Shown here: positions 17,541 through 27,401 of the stretch, one piece after another | Position numbering within the stretch: position 1 is the first letter of the stretch | Layout: each line of letters starts with the position of its first letter | Assembly: GCF_009177095.1 (NCBI RefSeq) | Contig: NZ_AP021861.1 | Location: 62,001 to 126,000 of the forward strand | Source of the DNA: Lacipirellula parvula | Lineage (GTDB): Bacteria; Planctomycetota; Planctomycetia; Pirellulales; Lacipirellulaceae | Direction of reading: 5' to 3' | Length of the DNA: 64,000 nt | The notes under the pieces: model-generated | What the model saw: the letters and a program-made list of their open reading frames with translations, nothing else | The model's database searches: none | Told to the model about the DNA's origin: nothing | Position numbers and translations under genes: made by a program

Positions 17541-18272
17541 TTAGCGCCGACGCGAGCAAGCGAGGCCGCCGAGCAGTCCGGCGGCCAGCAAGCCGATCGA
17601 CGCCGGCTCCGGAACTTGAGCCGCCGAGACGCTGAACGAGTCGATCGAAATCGACGCGGCGTCGCTGCTGCCGCTTTGGATGCGGAAGCGGTTCAGTGCC
17701 AAGCCTGGGTCGTAGTTGTGCGTCGTCGACGCCGAGTTGACGCCGTCGGAGACCGCGAGCCGGCCGAAGCCGGTGTCGAAGTTGTACGTGAACGTGCCGG
17801 TGACGGCTTCGTTGCCGACGCCGGTGTAGGTCGAGGGGCCGCCGCCGGCGAACCCGTCGAGAGCCCAGCCGTTCACCGGCTGACCGCCGCCCGGATCGCC
17901 GATGAAAAGTTTCTCGCTGCCGCCGACGTAGAGCGACATGCCGGCGTAACCGTTGATGTCGAACATCGTTCCGGCCGACTCGGCCGAGCGGAAGGTGAGC
18001 GTGAGAACTTCGCCCGCTCCGAGAGCGCGAGTGAAATCAAGAAAACTCCCTTGATGCTGCCCGACCTGGTCGGTGTCGAGCACGCCGCCGACGATTGTTT
18101 GCGCACCGGGCGCCGACCAAGCCCCGCCGACATCGGCGGGCTTTCCGTTCACGGCCGTACCGTTCGATTCGCTGAAGTCGTCGGCGCCAATGACTTCTGC
18201 CGAGGTTTGCGGGCACCAGCCGACGCAGGCCAGCACGATCGAGAGGGAGAGGATGCTACTCAGGGTCTTCAT
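17541..18272 (-). CDS. PEP-CTERM sorting domain protein
   Basis: This 243-residue exported protein starts with a signal peptide (MKTLSSILSLSIVLACVGWCPQTSA). It has a beta-rich body rich in Gly/Ser/Asp (FSESNGTAVNGKPADVGGAW, RIQSGSSDAASISIDSFSV) and ends in a complete PEP-CTERM signal: VPEPASIGLLAAGLLGGLACSRRR. Such proteins are processed by an exosortase, none of which is in this window. GGAG is placed eight bases before ATG 18272. It resembles the beta-rich 'SDDFS' proteins at 23359-26034 in its opening (VIGADDFSESNG). The specific function is unknown. Confidence 0.88.
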   Translation of the reverse strand: MKTLSSILSLSIVLACVGWCPQTSAEVIGADDFSESNGTAVNGKPADVGGAWSAPGAQTIVGGVLDTDQVGQHQGSFLDFTRALGAGEVLTLTFRSAESAGTMFDINGYAGMSLYVGGSEKLFIGDPGGGQPVNGWALDGFAGGGPSTYTGVGNEAVTGTFTYNFDTGFGRLAVSDGVNSASTTHNYDPGLALNRFRIQSGSSDAASISIDSFSVSAAQVPEPASIGLLAAGLLGGLACSRRR

Positions 18273-18483
18273 TAGTCAATCTCCGATAAGAAACAGTCAC
18301 GATGAGCGAGATGTTGTGCAGTGGCGAAGAGCCGGCGTTCACAAATTTCTGCAAGGATGAGGACGCAGGATCACCGCGGAGTCGTGCGAAGCCTCCGCTA
18401 GGTTTCTATCCGCTTGCAAGCAAGCAAATGCGACAGGGAAAGTGGAATATTTCCGCCTTTTTTGTTGTGCCGTGGAATGGTCG

Positions 18484-21400
18484 CTAAAAGAGGTCGTTCA
18501 TTCGCCTCCAGCGCCATGGCTCCTCATGGCTGGACGCGAACGCATCGTCTTTTAGCTCCATGCGATTTGCACGTGACGCGCGGCGTTCCACGCGACCGTC
18601 GATGAAAGCGTGTTGGGGCGCCGAGGATGCGACTGGCAGTGCGAAGCGTTGATCTCGCTCCAGGTAATGGCATTGGTTGATGTCGTCGCCTGCGAGTTCG
18701 CGCCCTGTAGTTGCAGTTGTAGTTGGGAACGCAACGCTCGCCCGGAAACCTTCTACGCCGGCAATCCAGACGTAACTGCGTCCGTCGGTGCTTCGTGCTT
18801 CCTGCAGGCTCGACTGAGCGATCGCATCGACTTCCGCCGCCAAGTTCGCGACGCCGGTTTCGCTGGTCGACGGGACGTTTACAGAATCATTCTCGGTTGC
18901 CACGAGTGATGCGATCGCTGCCGCCGAGTCGCCGGCGCCGAAGTTCTGCTTCCATGAATTGAGATCGCTCTGGCTGCCGCCGTTGCGTTGCCACGCTAGA
19001 AAATCGGCTCCGTCGACGCGGCCGTCGGCGTTGAAGTCGCCCGGCAGCGTGACCACCGGCGCGGAGGCAGCTTTGAGCGCCTGCAGCAGCCGGTAAGCAT
19101 CATCGAGATCGACGCGGCCGTCGAGATTGTTGTCCCCTGCGAGCAGCTTCGCATGCGTGGAGAGCGCGCTCGTGTCGCGATTCCAACTCGCAATGAGGTT
19201 GGCGACGTCGACGGCGCGGTTGACGACGCCGTCTTGGTTGGTGTCTTCGGGCCGGTAGCCCGCGACCACATAGGCGCTGCGAGTGAGCGATTGAATGCCG
19301 TTCGTGCCGACGGTGGTCAGCGTAACGTCGTAGACGCCGGGCGTCGTGTAAATGTGCGTTGGGTTCTGCAGGCTGCTCGTGCCGCCGTCGCCGAACGTCC
19401 ACGACCAGCTGGTGACGCCGACGCTGGCCGACTTGTCGGTGAACTGCACGCTGAGCGGCCCTGTGCCGGCCAGGTGATCGCCGGAGAAGTTGATCGGCGC
19501 CGCTCCCGTGCCGACGTACTTGATGCGCAATATGCGTGCCCCAGTGGCCGTGGGGTCTTGGAAGTTGAGGTCTGGGTAGAGGTCTGTGAAGTAGAGTCCG
19601 TCCGGCCCGGCGACGATGCCGCCGATCGTCGCTTTGCCTTGGCCGACGTATTCGACGAACGTCGTCGGTCCTTCGAGCAAGGCACCGTTGGCGTCGAGCT
19701 TGAATTTAACGATCCGCTTGCCTTGTGATTGCGGGCCGGTCGCCCATGTCGGGCCCGATTCGGTTGCGAAGGCGACGTCTTGCTGCGACGACGGAAAGCC
19801 GCTGCCGCCGAACGTTTGCGGCTGGATGAACGCGACGTCGACCGGAGCGTGCGGCACGTCCCAGTTGTAAATCGCGTTGGTCGTCATCGAGGCAGCGTTG
19901 CCGTTCCAGCCGTAGCTCGCGCCGCGATTGACTTGCGCGAAGCGGTCGTTCGAGCCGGGGCCGTTTTCGACTTCGTACAGTTTGCCGTCCGCCGCCCGCC
20001 ATGAACCGCCGAACGGGTTGCGGAACCCGTAAGCGTAGACGTAGTCGCGGGCCGTGATGCCGTCGGCGGCGTTGTAGAACGGGTTGTCGGTGGTCGCCGT
20101 ATCATTAAGGTTGAGCCGAAGAATTTTGCCGCGCAGCGAATTCAGATTCAGCGAGGTGTTCGCGTCGAAGCCGTCGCCGTTGTGAACGTAGAGCTTGCCG
20201 TCGGGGCCGATGGAGACGTCGGAAATCTGGTGCGACTGGCCCTGTGTTTCGCCGACCATATCGAGGATGACCGTCTCGCCGCTGGAACTGCGGCCCTCGT
20301 CGATGCTGTGCAGCCGCACCACTTGCGGGTGGTGGTCGCCTCCCTCGATGCCGTCCGTATCGCGCACGCGCGTGATGATGACGTCGCCCGTTGTGGGATC
20401 GACGACGATGCCCGCGACGCCTTGCTCGCCCGAACCGGGAAAGGCGCCCGTCGGGTTGTAGTTCAGCAGGCCCGTGGCGTAGCTGTGGATCGAGCCGTCG
20501 TTGTAGACGACTTTGACGTTGCCGTAGAGTTCGGTGACGTAGAACTTTGGATCGTTCGGATCGGGGCCAGGATTGGCGACGAACGCGATGTTGACCGGCA
20601 GTTCCAACCCGGACGCGACGACTTCGATGCGGTAGCCGGGCTCGAGCGTCGCGAATCCGAGAATCGAGGAGCGAGCCAGATTCGAGAAATCGGGCGCTGT
20701 TTGATTCGCGGCCCCGTAGTAGGTCGCGCCGTCGGCGGCGACCCAGAAGTACGCCGTCGCGTTGGCCGCGACGTTGATTGCCGGCAGGTAAACGGTCCGC
20801 TCAGCGCCCGATCCATCGACGAACGTGAGATCGGATTCAGCGAGCGTCAGTCCCGCTGCGCCGCCGGAGACGGCGATGCGCGGGTTAACGTGCAGCGCGA
20901 GTGCTGCTGGATTCGTCACTGCATTCACGGCGCCGTTGCTGCCGGCGATCGACAGCAACACGCCGCCTTGCGGGGATTCGAGTTGGAGTTTGGGTTTCAC
21001 TCCGATCGGCGCGGGCAGCACGACGGGACCGCCGGCGCCATTTGTCCATGTCGGCGCGGGCGTCGTCGCCACGTCGTCGATTTCCAGCGGGAACGCCTGA
21101 GTGATCGCGCCCGTGCTGAAGGTGCGAGTCGCCCACGGGCTTACGGAACCGGCGCTGTCGCGGAAGCGGACGCGCATCACGTAATTTGTAGAATAGTTGA
21201 GGTCGGCCTGCCCCGCGTGAGCGCCGACGAGGATCCCATCGCCGAGGTGAGTGTGGACGCGTTCGACGCCGGCGATGCCGATCGTCGTCCACGCGAGTTC
21301 CACCGGCTGGCCATTCGCGTCGGCCGTCCAGATTTCCCAATCGCTGTTTTGGTGGGTATCGCCGTCAGGGTCGCTGAAGCCGATCGCTTCCATGTGAACG

Positions 21401-22014
21401 TCGCTGGGGTTCGCGATGTGCCCGTCATGGGAGGGTTCCATGATCGTCGGCGCGGCTGGGACGCCGTTCGCCGTCGACGGGACGCCGACGATGTAGACGT
21501 AGTTGATGCGCGTCGCCTTATCGGGGGCCGCTCCGCTGTCGAGCGTCAGCCGACCGTCGAGGACGTTGACCGTAACCGTCGATTGCAAGAACTGGTTGGC
21601 CGCGAGCGGAACGGCGTTGAATGCCGTCGTTCCCTCGACGCGCAGCGTGTGCGTGCTGGGATTCGCTGCGTCGCCGATCGAGGCGGTCACCTGGTAGCGG
21701 CCGTTGGGAAGCTGAAACTCCCACTTGGCGCCCGCTTCGATGTGAATCAACGAATCGAGACGCTGATCGGCGTTGACCCCGCGATCGCGCGATTGATCGG
21801 TGTGATCAGTCGACCAACCGTAGGAGAGGCCGTTACCGTGAGCGGCAAAGACCTGGCCCGTGTCGTCGAGAAAGCGATTGGGAAGCCCGGAGCCTGCCAA
21901 GCCAAAATTGACGAGGTAGACGTCCCCCGCGAGGAGGCAGCGCTGTTCCAGGCTTTCCAGACGAAGTCGCCGCGACGCCTCGCGCGGCGTCGCTCTCAAG
22001 GTGCTAAGCTTCAT
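18484..22014 (-). CDS. Large secreted protein: malectin-like, sorbosone-dehydrogenase-like, PKD and dockerin domains
   Basis: This 1176-residue protein begins with RLRLESLEQRCLLAGD, the planctomycete surface-protein N-terminal pattern (LExRxLLA). A malectin-like carbohydrate-binding region (VYLVNFGLAGSG to YVYIVG) follows at about 20-180. A fibronectin-like region comes next, then a glucose/sorbosone dehydrogenase-type beta-propeller (GYRIEVVASGLELPVNIAF, GDGFDANTSLNLNSLRGKILRLNL, YGFRNPFGGSW). A PKD domain (VTSWSWTFGDGGT) and dockerin-type repeats (EDTNQDGVVN, GDFNADGRVDGADFLAWQ) follow. No PEP-CTERM signal is visible; the last 100 residues look disordered. ATG 22014 is chosen over a longer frame from 22116 because the N-terminal pattern starts close after it. 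A role in carbohydrate oxidation or binding outside the cell is inferred. Confidence 0.85.
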   Translation of the reverse strand: MKLSTLRATPREASRRLRLESLEQRCLLAGDVYLVNFGLAGSGLPNRFLDDTGQVFAAHGNGLSYGWSTDHTDQSRDRGVNADQRLDSLIHIEAGAKWEFQLPNGRYQVTASIGDAANPSTHTLRVEGTTAFNAVPLAANQFLQSTVTVNVLDGRLTLDSGAAPDKATRINYVYIVGVPSTANGVPAAPTIMEPSHDGHIANPSDVHMEAIGFSDPDGDTHQNSDWEIWTADANGQPVELAWTTIGIAGVERVHTHLGDGILVGAHAGQADLNYSTNYVMRVRFRDSAGSVSPWATRTFSTGAITQAFPLEIDDVATTPAPTWTNGAGGPVVLPAPIGVKPKLQLESPQGGVLLSIAGSNGAVNAVTNPAALALHVNPRIAVSGGAAGLTLAESDLTFVDGSGAERTVYLPAINVAANATAYFWVAADGATYYGAANQTAPDFSNLARSSILGFATLEPGYRIEVVASGLELPVNIAFVANPGPDPNDPKFYVTELYGNVKVVYNDGSIHSYATGLLNYNPTGAFPGSGEQGVAGIVVDPTTGDVIITRVRDTDGIEGGDHHPQVVRLHSIDEGRSSSGETVILDMVGETQGQSHQISDVSIGPDGKLYVHNGDGFDANTSLNLNSLRGKILRLNLNDTATTDNPFYNAADGITARDYVYAYGFRNPFGGSWRAADGKLYEVENGPGSNDRFAQVNRGASYGWNGNAASMTTNAIYNWDVPHAPVDVAFIQPQTFGGSGFPSSQQDVAFATESGPTWATGPQSQGKRIVKFKLDANGALLEGPTTFVEYVGQGKATIGGIVAGPDGLYFTDLYPDLNFQDPTATGARILRIKYVGTGAAPINFSGDHLAGTGPLSVQFTDKSASVGVTSWSWTFGDGGTSSLQNPTHIYTTPGVYDVTLTTVGTNGIQSLTRSAYVVAGYRPEDTNQDGVVNRAVDVANLIASWNRDTSALSTHAKLLAGDNNLDGRVDLDDAYRLLQALKAASAPVVTLPGDFNADGRVDGADFLAWQRNGGSQSDLNSWKQNFGAGDSAAAIASLVATENDSVNVPSTSETGVANLAAEVDAIAQSSLQEARSTDGRSYVWIAGVEGFRASVAFPTTTATTGRELAGDDINQCHYLERDQRFALPVASSAPQHAFIDGRVERRASRANRMELKDDAFASSHEEPWRWRRMNDLF

Positions 22015-22170
22015 GATCGAACGCTGCGCTCTTCGTTGTTCCAGTCGGTCGTTCTCGGTGCAATTCAATCGCGTCGACGCGCCACTGGCATCCTGCCTGC
22101 CCTGAATAGAACTCATGAAGACGCACCGCCGCGTCGGTGAGTCTGGAGGGCGATATTTCCGAATATCCTG

Positions 22171-23232
22171 CTACAGGTTCGAATCGCTTACAGGCTGGCC
22201 GTCGTCCTTCGAGCCTCGCAGCGCGAAGGTCGTCGGATCGGCGTCGTACGAAACCGTCACAACCGAACCATCGCAGTTGACCATCTGGCAGCCTGAGGGA
22301 TGGGCGCTGCCGTAGATCGTCACCGCGTCATCAGCGCTGATGGCCAGCGACGAGCCGTCCGCGGCGGGCGGGAGTTTGGTCCAACGCACGACGTCGTGGT
22401 CGAAGCCTTGATCCCAGCCTTGGTCGTTGCCGATCCAAGCCGAGGTGTCGTACTCGCCCGCGGGAATGTACTTCTCGCCCGCGAAGAAGGTTTGCGACGT
22501 GCCGTCGGAGATTTCCGCCATCCGCATTTCTGCGAGGGCTAGCACCACGCCGTTGCCGGCGAGACGAGTCGTTCGTCCGGGACGCTCAAAAGGGACGGAA
22601 TACTCCCCGTACTCCGACGCCGATGCCATCGCGTCGGGCATCGTCCCGCCTGCCGGTTCCGGTCCTGAATACAAGACATACGCCGATAGGCTGCCCGCGT
22701 TGCCTGCGTAGTCGTTGCGGCCAACGTTCGTGGGCCGATCGGCGTTGAAGTAATCGCTGGCGTTGGTGAACGGATAAGCGTCGGCCCCTCGACGGGAGGG
22801 GCAATTGAAAATCGAGACCGCCGATTGCAGCCGTTGCTTGCTGCCGGCGCGCTGGACGGGCGTGATCGTGTTGGGATTGCCGTCGGCGCCGAGCTGCCAT
22901 AAGGCGTTTTGCTCGGTATACGCCAAGATGCAAAAGTACCATCCGCCTGGTTGCCGGCTGCCGAACCCGCGGTCGGGGTCGCCGGCGTAACGCCAGCCCC
23001 AGCCGCCGGTGGGGAAATGTTTGTGAGTTCCTTCCAGGTTCAGCGCGGCGAGCCCCATTTGCTTCAGGCTGCTTTTGCACTGGGTGCGACGAGCCGCTTC
23101 CCGCGCGGCTTGGACCGCCGGCAGTAGCAGCGCCACCAAGACGCCGATAATCGCGATAACGACCAGCAGTTCGACCAGCGTAAAGGCGCTTTGTACAGTT
23201 GAACGTTTCACAGTTCGCTCCATTCTTCTCAT
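22171..23232 (-). CDS. DUF1559 protein with type IV pilin-like N-terminus
   Basis: About 353 residues. Close to the start lies the prepilin methylation motif and hydrophobic helix ([20 protein letters not shown]), followed by [20 protein letters not shown], the hallmark of planctomycete DUF1559 (SBP_bac_10) proteins. The C-terminus holds the usual [17 protein letters not shown] segment. The family is very abundant in planctomycetes and presumed pilin- or pseudopilin-like; the function is unknown. The start is ambiguous between ATG 23232 and ATG 23223, with no clear ribosome binding site for either. It sits between two secreted-protein genes on the same strand. Confidence 0.88.
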   Translation of the reverse strand: MRRMERTVKRSTVQSAFTLVELLVVIAIIGVLVALLLPAVQAAREAARRTQCKSSLKQMGLAALNLEGTHKHFPTGGWGWRYAGDPDRGFGSRQPGGWYFCILAYTEQNALWQLGADGNPNTITPVQRAGSKQRLQSAVSIFNCPSRRGADAYPFTNASDYFNADRPTNVGRNDYAGNAGSLSAYVLYSGPEPAGGTMPDAMASASEYGEYSVPFERPGRTTRLAGNGVVLALAEMRMAEISDGTSQTFFAGEKYIPAGEYDTSAWIGNDQGWDQGFDHDVVRWTKLPPAADGSSLAISADDAVTIYGSAHPSGCQMVNCDGSVVTVSYDADPTTFALRGSKDDGQPVSDSNL

Positions 23233-23358
23233 AGCAAAGCGTCGATGGCGGGGCGGGATTCTAGCGCGACGTGAGATCGCGGCGGTTCGATGTCGTGGCG
23301 GTAAAATGGAGGCTGCCACAAGCTTCCCCAATAGCTTGCGGCAGCCAAGCGTTCGTGT

Positions 23359-26034
23359 TCACGCAGCGCGAACTCGACGCACGCGGCACGCGATCGCAGT
23401 CGCGCCCATCGCCGCCAACCAACAGCAGCCGGGTTCCGGGACGGCGCTCACCGCGCCGCCGCCGGTGTAGCTGATCGTGCCGACTTTGAGTTCGCCGTTC
23501 GAGCGGTAGATGAACTGCAGGTCTTGGGCTCCGGCCGCCCCGCCGCTATACGCCTTGCCCAATCCGAGATTGGCGCCGGCGACGACCGTCGATTGTCCGG
23601 TGAGGTAATACTCTGCCAGTTCTGTCGCGCTGGGGTTGGCCCCTTCTTCCCAGCCATTGCCGGAACCGTTGCCGGCGGGGAAGCCGGCCGGATGCTGATC
23701 GGCAAGGCTCGACCAACCGCCCGTGCCGGGGCCGCTGGCGCCGAAGTTGGCTTTCCAGGCCGCCAAGTCGGTGGCGCCGAGTGCGGGGTATTGACGCTGC
23801 CAAGCCAGGAAATCGGCGCCGTCGACGGCGCCGCTCTGATTGAAGTCGCCCGCCAGCGTGCCGCTGTTGAGCATCCCCGCAGCGCTCTCGATCGAGTACG
23901 CGCTGATCGGAATCGGCGTGCCGGTCGTGTTGCGGATCGTGGCGTTGCCGGTCGTCTTGTCGACGAGCAGGTTCAGCGTCGGCGAGAAGACGAGGTTCGC
24001 ATCGTCGGTGATCAGCAAGTTATCGACCTGGAACCATTCTCCGCCGCCCGCGGATTGCAGACGCAGCGACTGCCACGGCGCCGCAATCGGCGAGTTCTGG
24101 ATCGTCGTCGTGTAAGTCGGCGCGTTAACGTCGGAGCCGTCGACCCAGAAGCTGTACTTGTCGTCGAAGGGCGCCGTCAAATCGTTGTCGAAATCGAGTT
24201 CGACAATCAAACGATGGAACGCCGTGTTGGTGGCCGGGACGCCGGCCGGCAACGGATTGGCCGGCAAGACTTGGCCTTGCTTGAGGTCGACGCCGTAGGC
24301 GTTGTACTGGCCAGGATCGCCGACGAAGAGCGTTTCGTTCCCGCCGGTGGGGCCAGTGAAGAAGGCGAGCCCGCCCCACTGAGCGCCGGACGTCAATTTG
24401 AAGTCGAAGGCAACGTATAGCTTGTTGTAGTCGTACGGGGCAATCGGCGTGGCGAAGGCGCGGAACTTTGCGTTGGCGAACTGCGTGTCGGCGACGCCGC
24501 CGGTGACGTTGTCCCAGTTGTCGCCGGCTGCCCAATCCGTGCCCGAGCCTTCGGCACTGAAATCGTCTGAAGCTAGAATCACAGCGTGAGCTTCGTTCGA
24601 TGCGGCGCCCACGGCTGCAAACACGACCAGCGACGCGGCAACGACGGCGACTTTGCGCCGGCGGCTCGCCACGCAGGCGGCAAGGCCGGCGAGCACCAGG
24701 ACGAACGAGCTCGGTTCCGGCACGCTGGCGACCATCGCGGTGAAGGCGCCTGCGCCATTCACCAGGTCGTAGGCTTCAGCAAACAGATCGAAATCTTGGA
24801 GCGTGTGGCTGAAGTCGCCGTTCAAGTCGCCTTTGCGGTAAGCGGCCAGCGGCGTGAGCGTTCCGTTGACGGCGCCCTGCCCTGACTTGAACAGCGTCCA
24901 GTCGGCTGCGTTGAGGTTACCGTCGCCGTTGAGGTCGCCGAACGCGGGCCCAGTTCCGGTGTAGACGACGGTGGCGCCGATGTGTTTTTGCGTGCCGCCT
25001 TGATCGACAATCACCGTGGCGGAGAGATCTTCGAACGGGGACCGCGCCCAAATCGTTCCGAGATTGACGGCAGCCGCGCCAATCGTGCCGCCGTCGCCGG
25101 GTGCGACGCTGAACGAGAACTCGGCGAGGGTGGTGGTATTGGTCGGATCGGTCGAAAGAACGGTCCATGGGTCATTGGAATCGACCGAGCCGTTGCCGCC
25201 GTTGCCGGGGCTGTCGTAGTGCCCTGTGACGGTGGTCCATTGATTCGGTCGCAGCGCTCCGTCGTTCGAGCGGATTTCGTAGCCGACGACGTTGGTGAGG
25301 GCCGTCGGGCTGTTGAGTGAAACGGCGCCGGTGGACCGGTTCACCGTCAGCGTCAGCGTCGAAGCCGCGAGGCCAACGTCCGCAGCCGTCGTGCCGATCA
25401 CGAGATTGTCGTAGAGGTCGGTGGTGTCGTCTTGGCTGCCGAGTCGCAGCGTTCCCCACGGCCCAGTAATCGGCCCGCCGCCGACAACGGTGTAGGTTGC
25501 CGACGGAGCGCTGAGATTGACGTTGTCGACCCAGAAACGATAGACGTCGTCCGCGCCGGTCGTGTCAATCTCGGCGATGAGCGTATGTGATTTGTTGTCG
25601 ATCGGTATGGGGCTGTTAACGATCTGCCCGCCCTTCAAATCGAGCGAAAAATAATTGCTCGGCGCCGTGTTGCCCATGAAGAACGTTTCGTTGCCGGCGT
25701 TGCCCTCCGTGCCAGTGAAGAACGCCAGGCCGCCCCATTCGTTGCCGTTGCCGGGGACCGACTGGGCGTAATCGACTTTGATGTAAGTCTTAGCGTTCGA
25801 GGCGTCGAGCGGCGTCGCGAAATCGCGGAAGTTGGTGGTATGGGCACCGCCCGTCGGCAGCGTCGTGGCGTGGCCGTTCTCGAGCGCTTCCCAGGCGTTG
25901 CCCGCCGCCCAGCCCGTGCCCGACGTCGCGCTGCTAAAGTCGTCGGAGACGAGGACCACGCCGTGGACTTGCGTTGCAGCGCAACTGGCGGCGATGAAGA
26001 GCGAGAAGAAAGTTCGAAGCCGGTTGAGGGGCAT
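23359..26034 (-). CDS. Second fused double PEP-CTERM protein
   Basis: The 891-residue product is a tandem of two related exported proteins. Each half begins after a hydrophobic segment with a VxxSDDFS opening (VLVSDDFSSATSGTGWAAG, ILASDDFSAEGSGTDWAAG), continues with a concanavalin-like region (WGGLAFFTG in both) and dockerin-type repeats, and ends with a PEP-CTERM signal. The first signal (VPEPSSFVLVLAGLAACVASRRR, split here near residue 440-460) is followed directly by a second signal-peptide-like stretch (VAVVAASLVVFAAVGA, then NEAHA|VIL). The final signal is AVPEPGCCWLAAMGATAIAC. ATG 26034 has AGAGG nine bases upstream; the ATG at 26043 overlaps that site. The halves look like a gene duplication or in-frame fusion of neighbouring genes. 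Confidence 0.86.
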   Translation of the reverse strand: MPLNRLRTFFSLFIAASCAATQVHGVVLVSDDFSSATSGTGWAAGNAWEALENGHATTLPTGGAHTTNFRDFATPLDASNAKTYIKVDYAQSVPGNGNEWGGLAFFTGTEGNAGNETFFMGNTAPSNYFSLDLKGGQIVNSPIPIDNKSHTLIAEIDTTGADDVYRFWVDNVNLSAPSATYTVVGGGPITGPWGTLRLGSQDDTTDLYDNLVIGTTAADVGLAASTLTLTVNRSTGAVSLNSPTALTNVVGYEIRSNDGALRPNQWTTVTGHYDSPGNGGNGSVDSNDPWTVLSTDPTNTTTLAEFSFSVAPGDGGTIGAAAVNLGTIWARSPFEDLSATVIVDQGGTQKHIGATVVYTGTGPAFGDLNGDGNLNAADWTLFKSGQGAVNGTLTPLAAYRKGDLNGDFSHTLQDFDLFAEAYDLVNGAGAFTAMVASVPEPSSFVLVLAGLAACVASRRRKVAVVAASLVVFAAVGAASNEAHAVILASDDFSAEGSGTDWAAGDNWDNVTGGVADTQFANAKFRAFATPIAPYDYNKLYVAFDFKLTSGAQWGGLAFFTGPTGGNETLFVGDPGQYNAYGVDLKQGQVLPANPLPAGVPATNTAFHRLIVELDFDNDLTAPFDDKYSFWVDGSDVNAPTYTTTIQNSPIAAPWQSLRLQSAGGGEWFQVDNLLITDDANLVFSPTLNLLVDKTTGNATIRNTTGTPIPISAYSIESAAGMLNSGTLAGDFNQSGAVDGADFLAWQRQYPALGATDLAAWKANFGASGPGTGGWSSLADQHPAGFPAGNGSGNGWEEGANPSATELAEYYLTGQSTVVAGANLGLGKAYSGGAAGAQDLQFIYRSNGELKVGTISYTGGGAVSAVPEPGCCWLAAMGATAIACRVRRVRAA

Positions 26035-26839
26035 GCTGTTCATCCTCTAGATCATGCGGATCGCGCAACCGTCGAAGAGGCCGCCGAGTTGATCGATCCT
26101 GTTGTGTTTCAAAGCAACTGTTTCGCGTCGCCGTGCGGGACGCGCAACGCTCGTCAGCCGATGACAAGCACCGGACCGCAGTCGACGTCAACTGTGGAAA
26201 AGCTAAAAGAGTCTGTTGAGTCGCACGACTCACACGCTTCGGCAAACCAAAGCGACTAATGAATTAATGCAACTCGTCGAGAAGGATGTGCCTACTTCGC
26301 GAGGTTGTTGAAGACGCGGGCCGCAGTGCAAAGTCGAAATTTTTGTCGTCTTTTTCAGCAGCGACGTGCGCAGCCGCCCCGCCAGCGCACGAGCGATCAC
26401 TCGGGCGCGACGCCTTCACTCAATCAATTGCATGAACCGACGCATGGCGCGTCTGCCCTTCGCAGCATCGGATACTTGCTCTCGGAGACATATCCGCATC
26501 GCAGCCGGCGAACGTGACATGGAAAATTTCGAAAATGGCAAGAATCTACGAATGGATTGAGTTTTCTCGGTAAATTTGCTCGCGGCGAGCGAGTGATACC
26601 GCAAGCGAGCCGCTTGCCTGCTCCCCGTCTTGTGCCGTCTCGCTGCGGTTGTCAGTTCCGCGATCTTGCACGGCCAGATTGCTTCCACGCTGAAATCGCA
26701 ATTCGCGCAGCGTCTAGTTGACGGCCGCATCCTTTCTGCCTCTAACTGAGGTTGGCTTGTACCAGCTTTGCGCGCCGACGTGTGGCCGCGCGACGGCGCC
26801 TGGCGCCCTCTTCACTCCTGCAAGCGATCTATTCGTCCT
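26035..26839. other. 805-base divergent intergenic region
   Basis: This separates the double PEP-CTERM gene from the ECF sigma factor gene and should hold promoters for both. I find no conserved ORF, structural RNA, clear sigma-70 promoter pair or long inverted repeat in it. The frames open here give arginine- and serine-rich peptides without family features. Confidence 0.5.
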
Positions 26840-27382
26840 ATGAAAGATCTACGCGAACCACCTCCGTCGACGTTGTTCGTGCAGCTGTTTGCGAAGCACC
26901 AGTCGGGGCTCCACTCGTTCATCGGCTCGTTGGTGCCGACCAAGGCCGACGCCGACGACGTGCTGCAAGAAACAAGTCTCGCGCTCTGGAAAAAGTGGCC
27001 CGACTACGACGTCACGCGCGACTTCTTTCGCTGGGCTTGCGGCATCGCCCACATCGAGGTCGTCCGCCATCGCCGCAAAGCGGCTACCGATCGCCTTTGG
27101 TTCAATGAGGAGCTGATCGAAGTCCTCTCGTTCGAAATGATCGAAAACAGCGATCTCTTCGATATGCGGAGAGACGCGCTCGAGTCTTGCCTCAAGAAAC
27201 TGCCTCAAGATGATCGCAACGTGCTGGAGTTGCGCTATCAAGGCGGGATGAGCGTCGAAGGCGTCGCCGATTCTTTCGGCAAGACCAGCCGCACGATTCA
27301 TCGGACGTTCGCTCGCATTCGCAGGCTCCTCTTCCAATGCATCACCGCCAGCATTCGCAATTCTTCGGGTTTGGGCGCCTAA
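26840..27382 (+). CDS. ECF sigma factor (planctomycete/Rhodopirellula-type)
   Basis: This 180-residue sigma-70 family protein has a region 2 segment (DVLQETSLALWKKWPDYD, DFFRWACGIAHIEVVRHRRK) at about 40-85. Region 4 near the C-terminus (LPQDDRNVLELRYQGGMSVE, then ADSFGKTSRTIHRTFARIRRLLF) is the -35-binding helix-turn-helix. It has the style of the Rhodopirellula/Verrucomicrobium sigma subfamily. ATG 26840 (MKDLREPPP) was chosen because upstream in-frame residues look non-coding. The FecR-type regulator gene begins 19 bases after its stop codon, so the two form an operon, and that protein is the probable anti-sigma partner. Confidence 0.9.
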   Translation: MKDLREPPPSTLFVQLFAKHQSGLHSFIGSLVPTKADADDVLQETSLALWKKWPDYDVTRDFFRWACGIAHIEVVRHRRKAATDRLWFNEELIEVLSFEMIENSDLFDMRRDALESCLKKLPQDDRNVLELRYQGGMSVEGVADSFGKTSRTIHRTFARIRRLLFQCITASIRNSSGLGA

Positions 27383-27401
27383 ATCGAGATTGGTAACGAC
27401 C

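Noticed and set aside
16451-17635. Plus-strand open frame opposite the metzincin-like gene
   Set aside because: Shadow frame of a well supported minus-strand gene; no signal peptide, motif or start context.
20182-22140. Long open frame on the plus strand opposite the large secreted protein gene
   Set aside because: It is antisense to a gene with clear malectin, sorbosone-dehydrogenase, PKD and dockerin features; its translation is Arg/Val/Asp-rich without domains, typical of high-G+C shadow frames.
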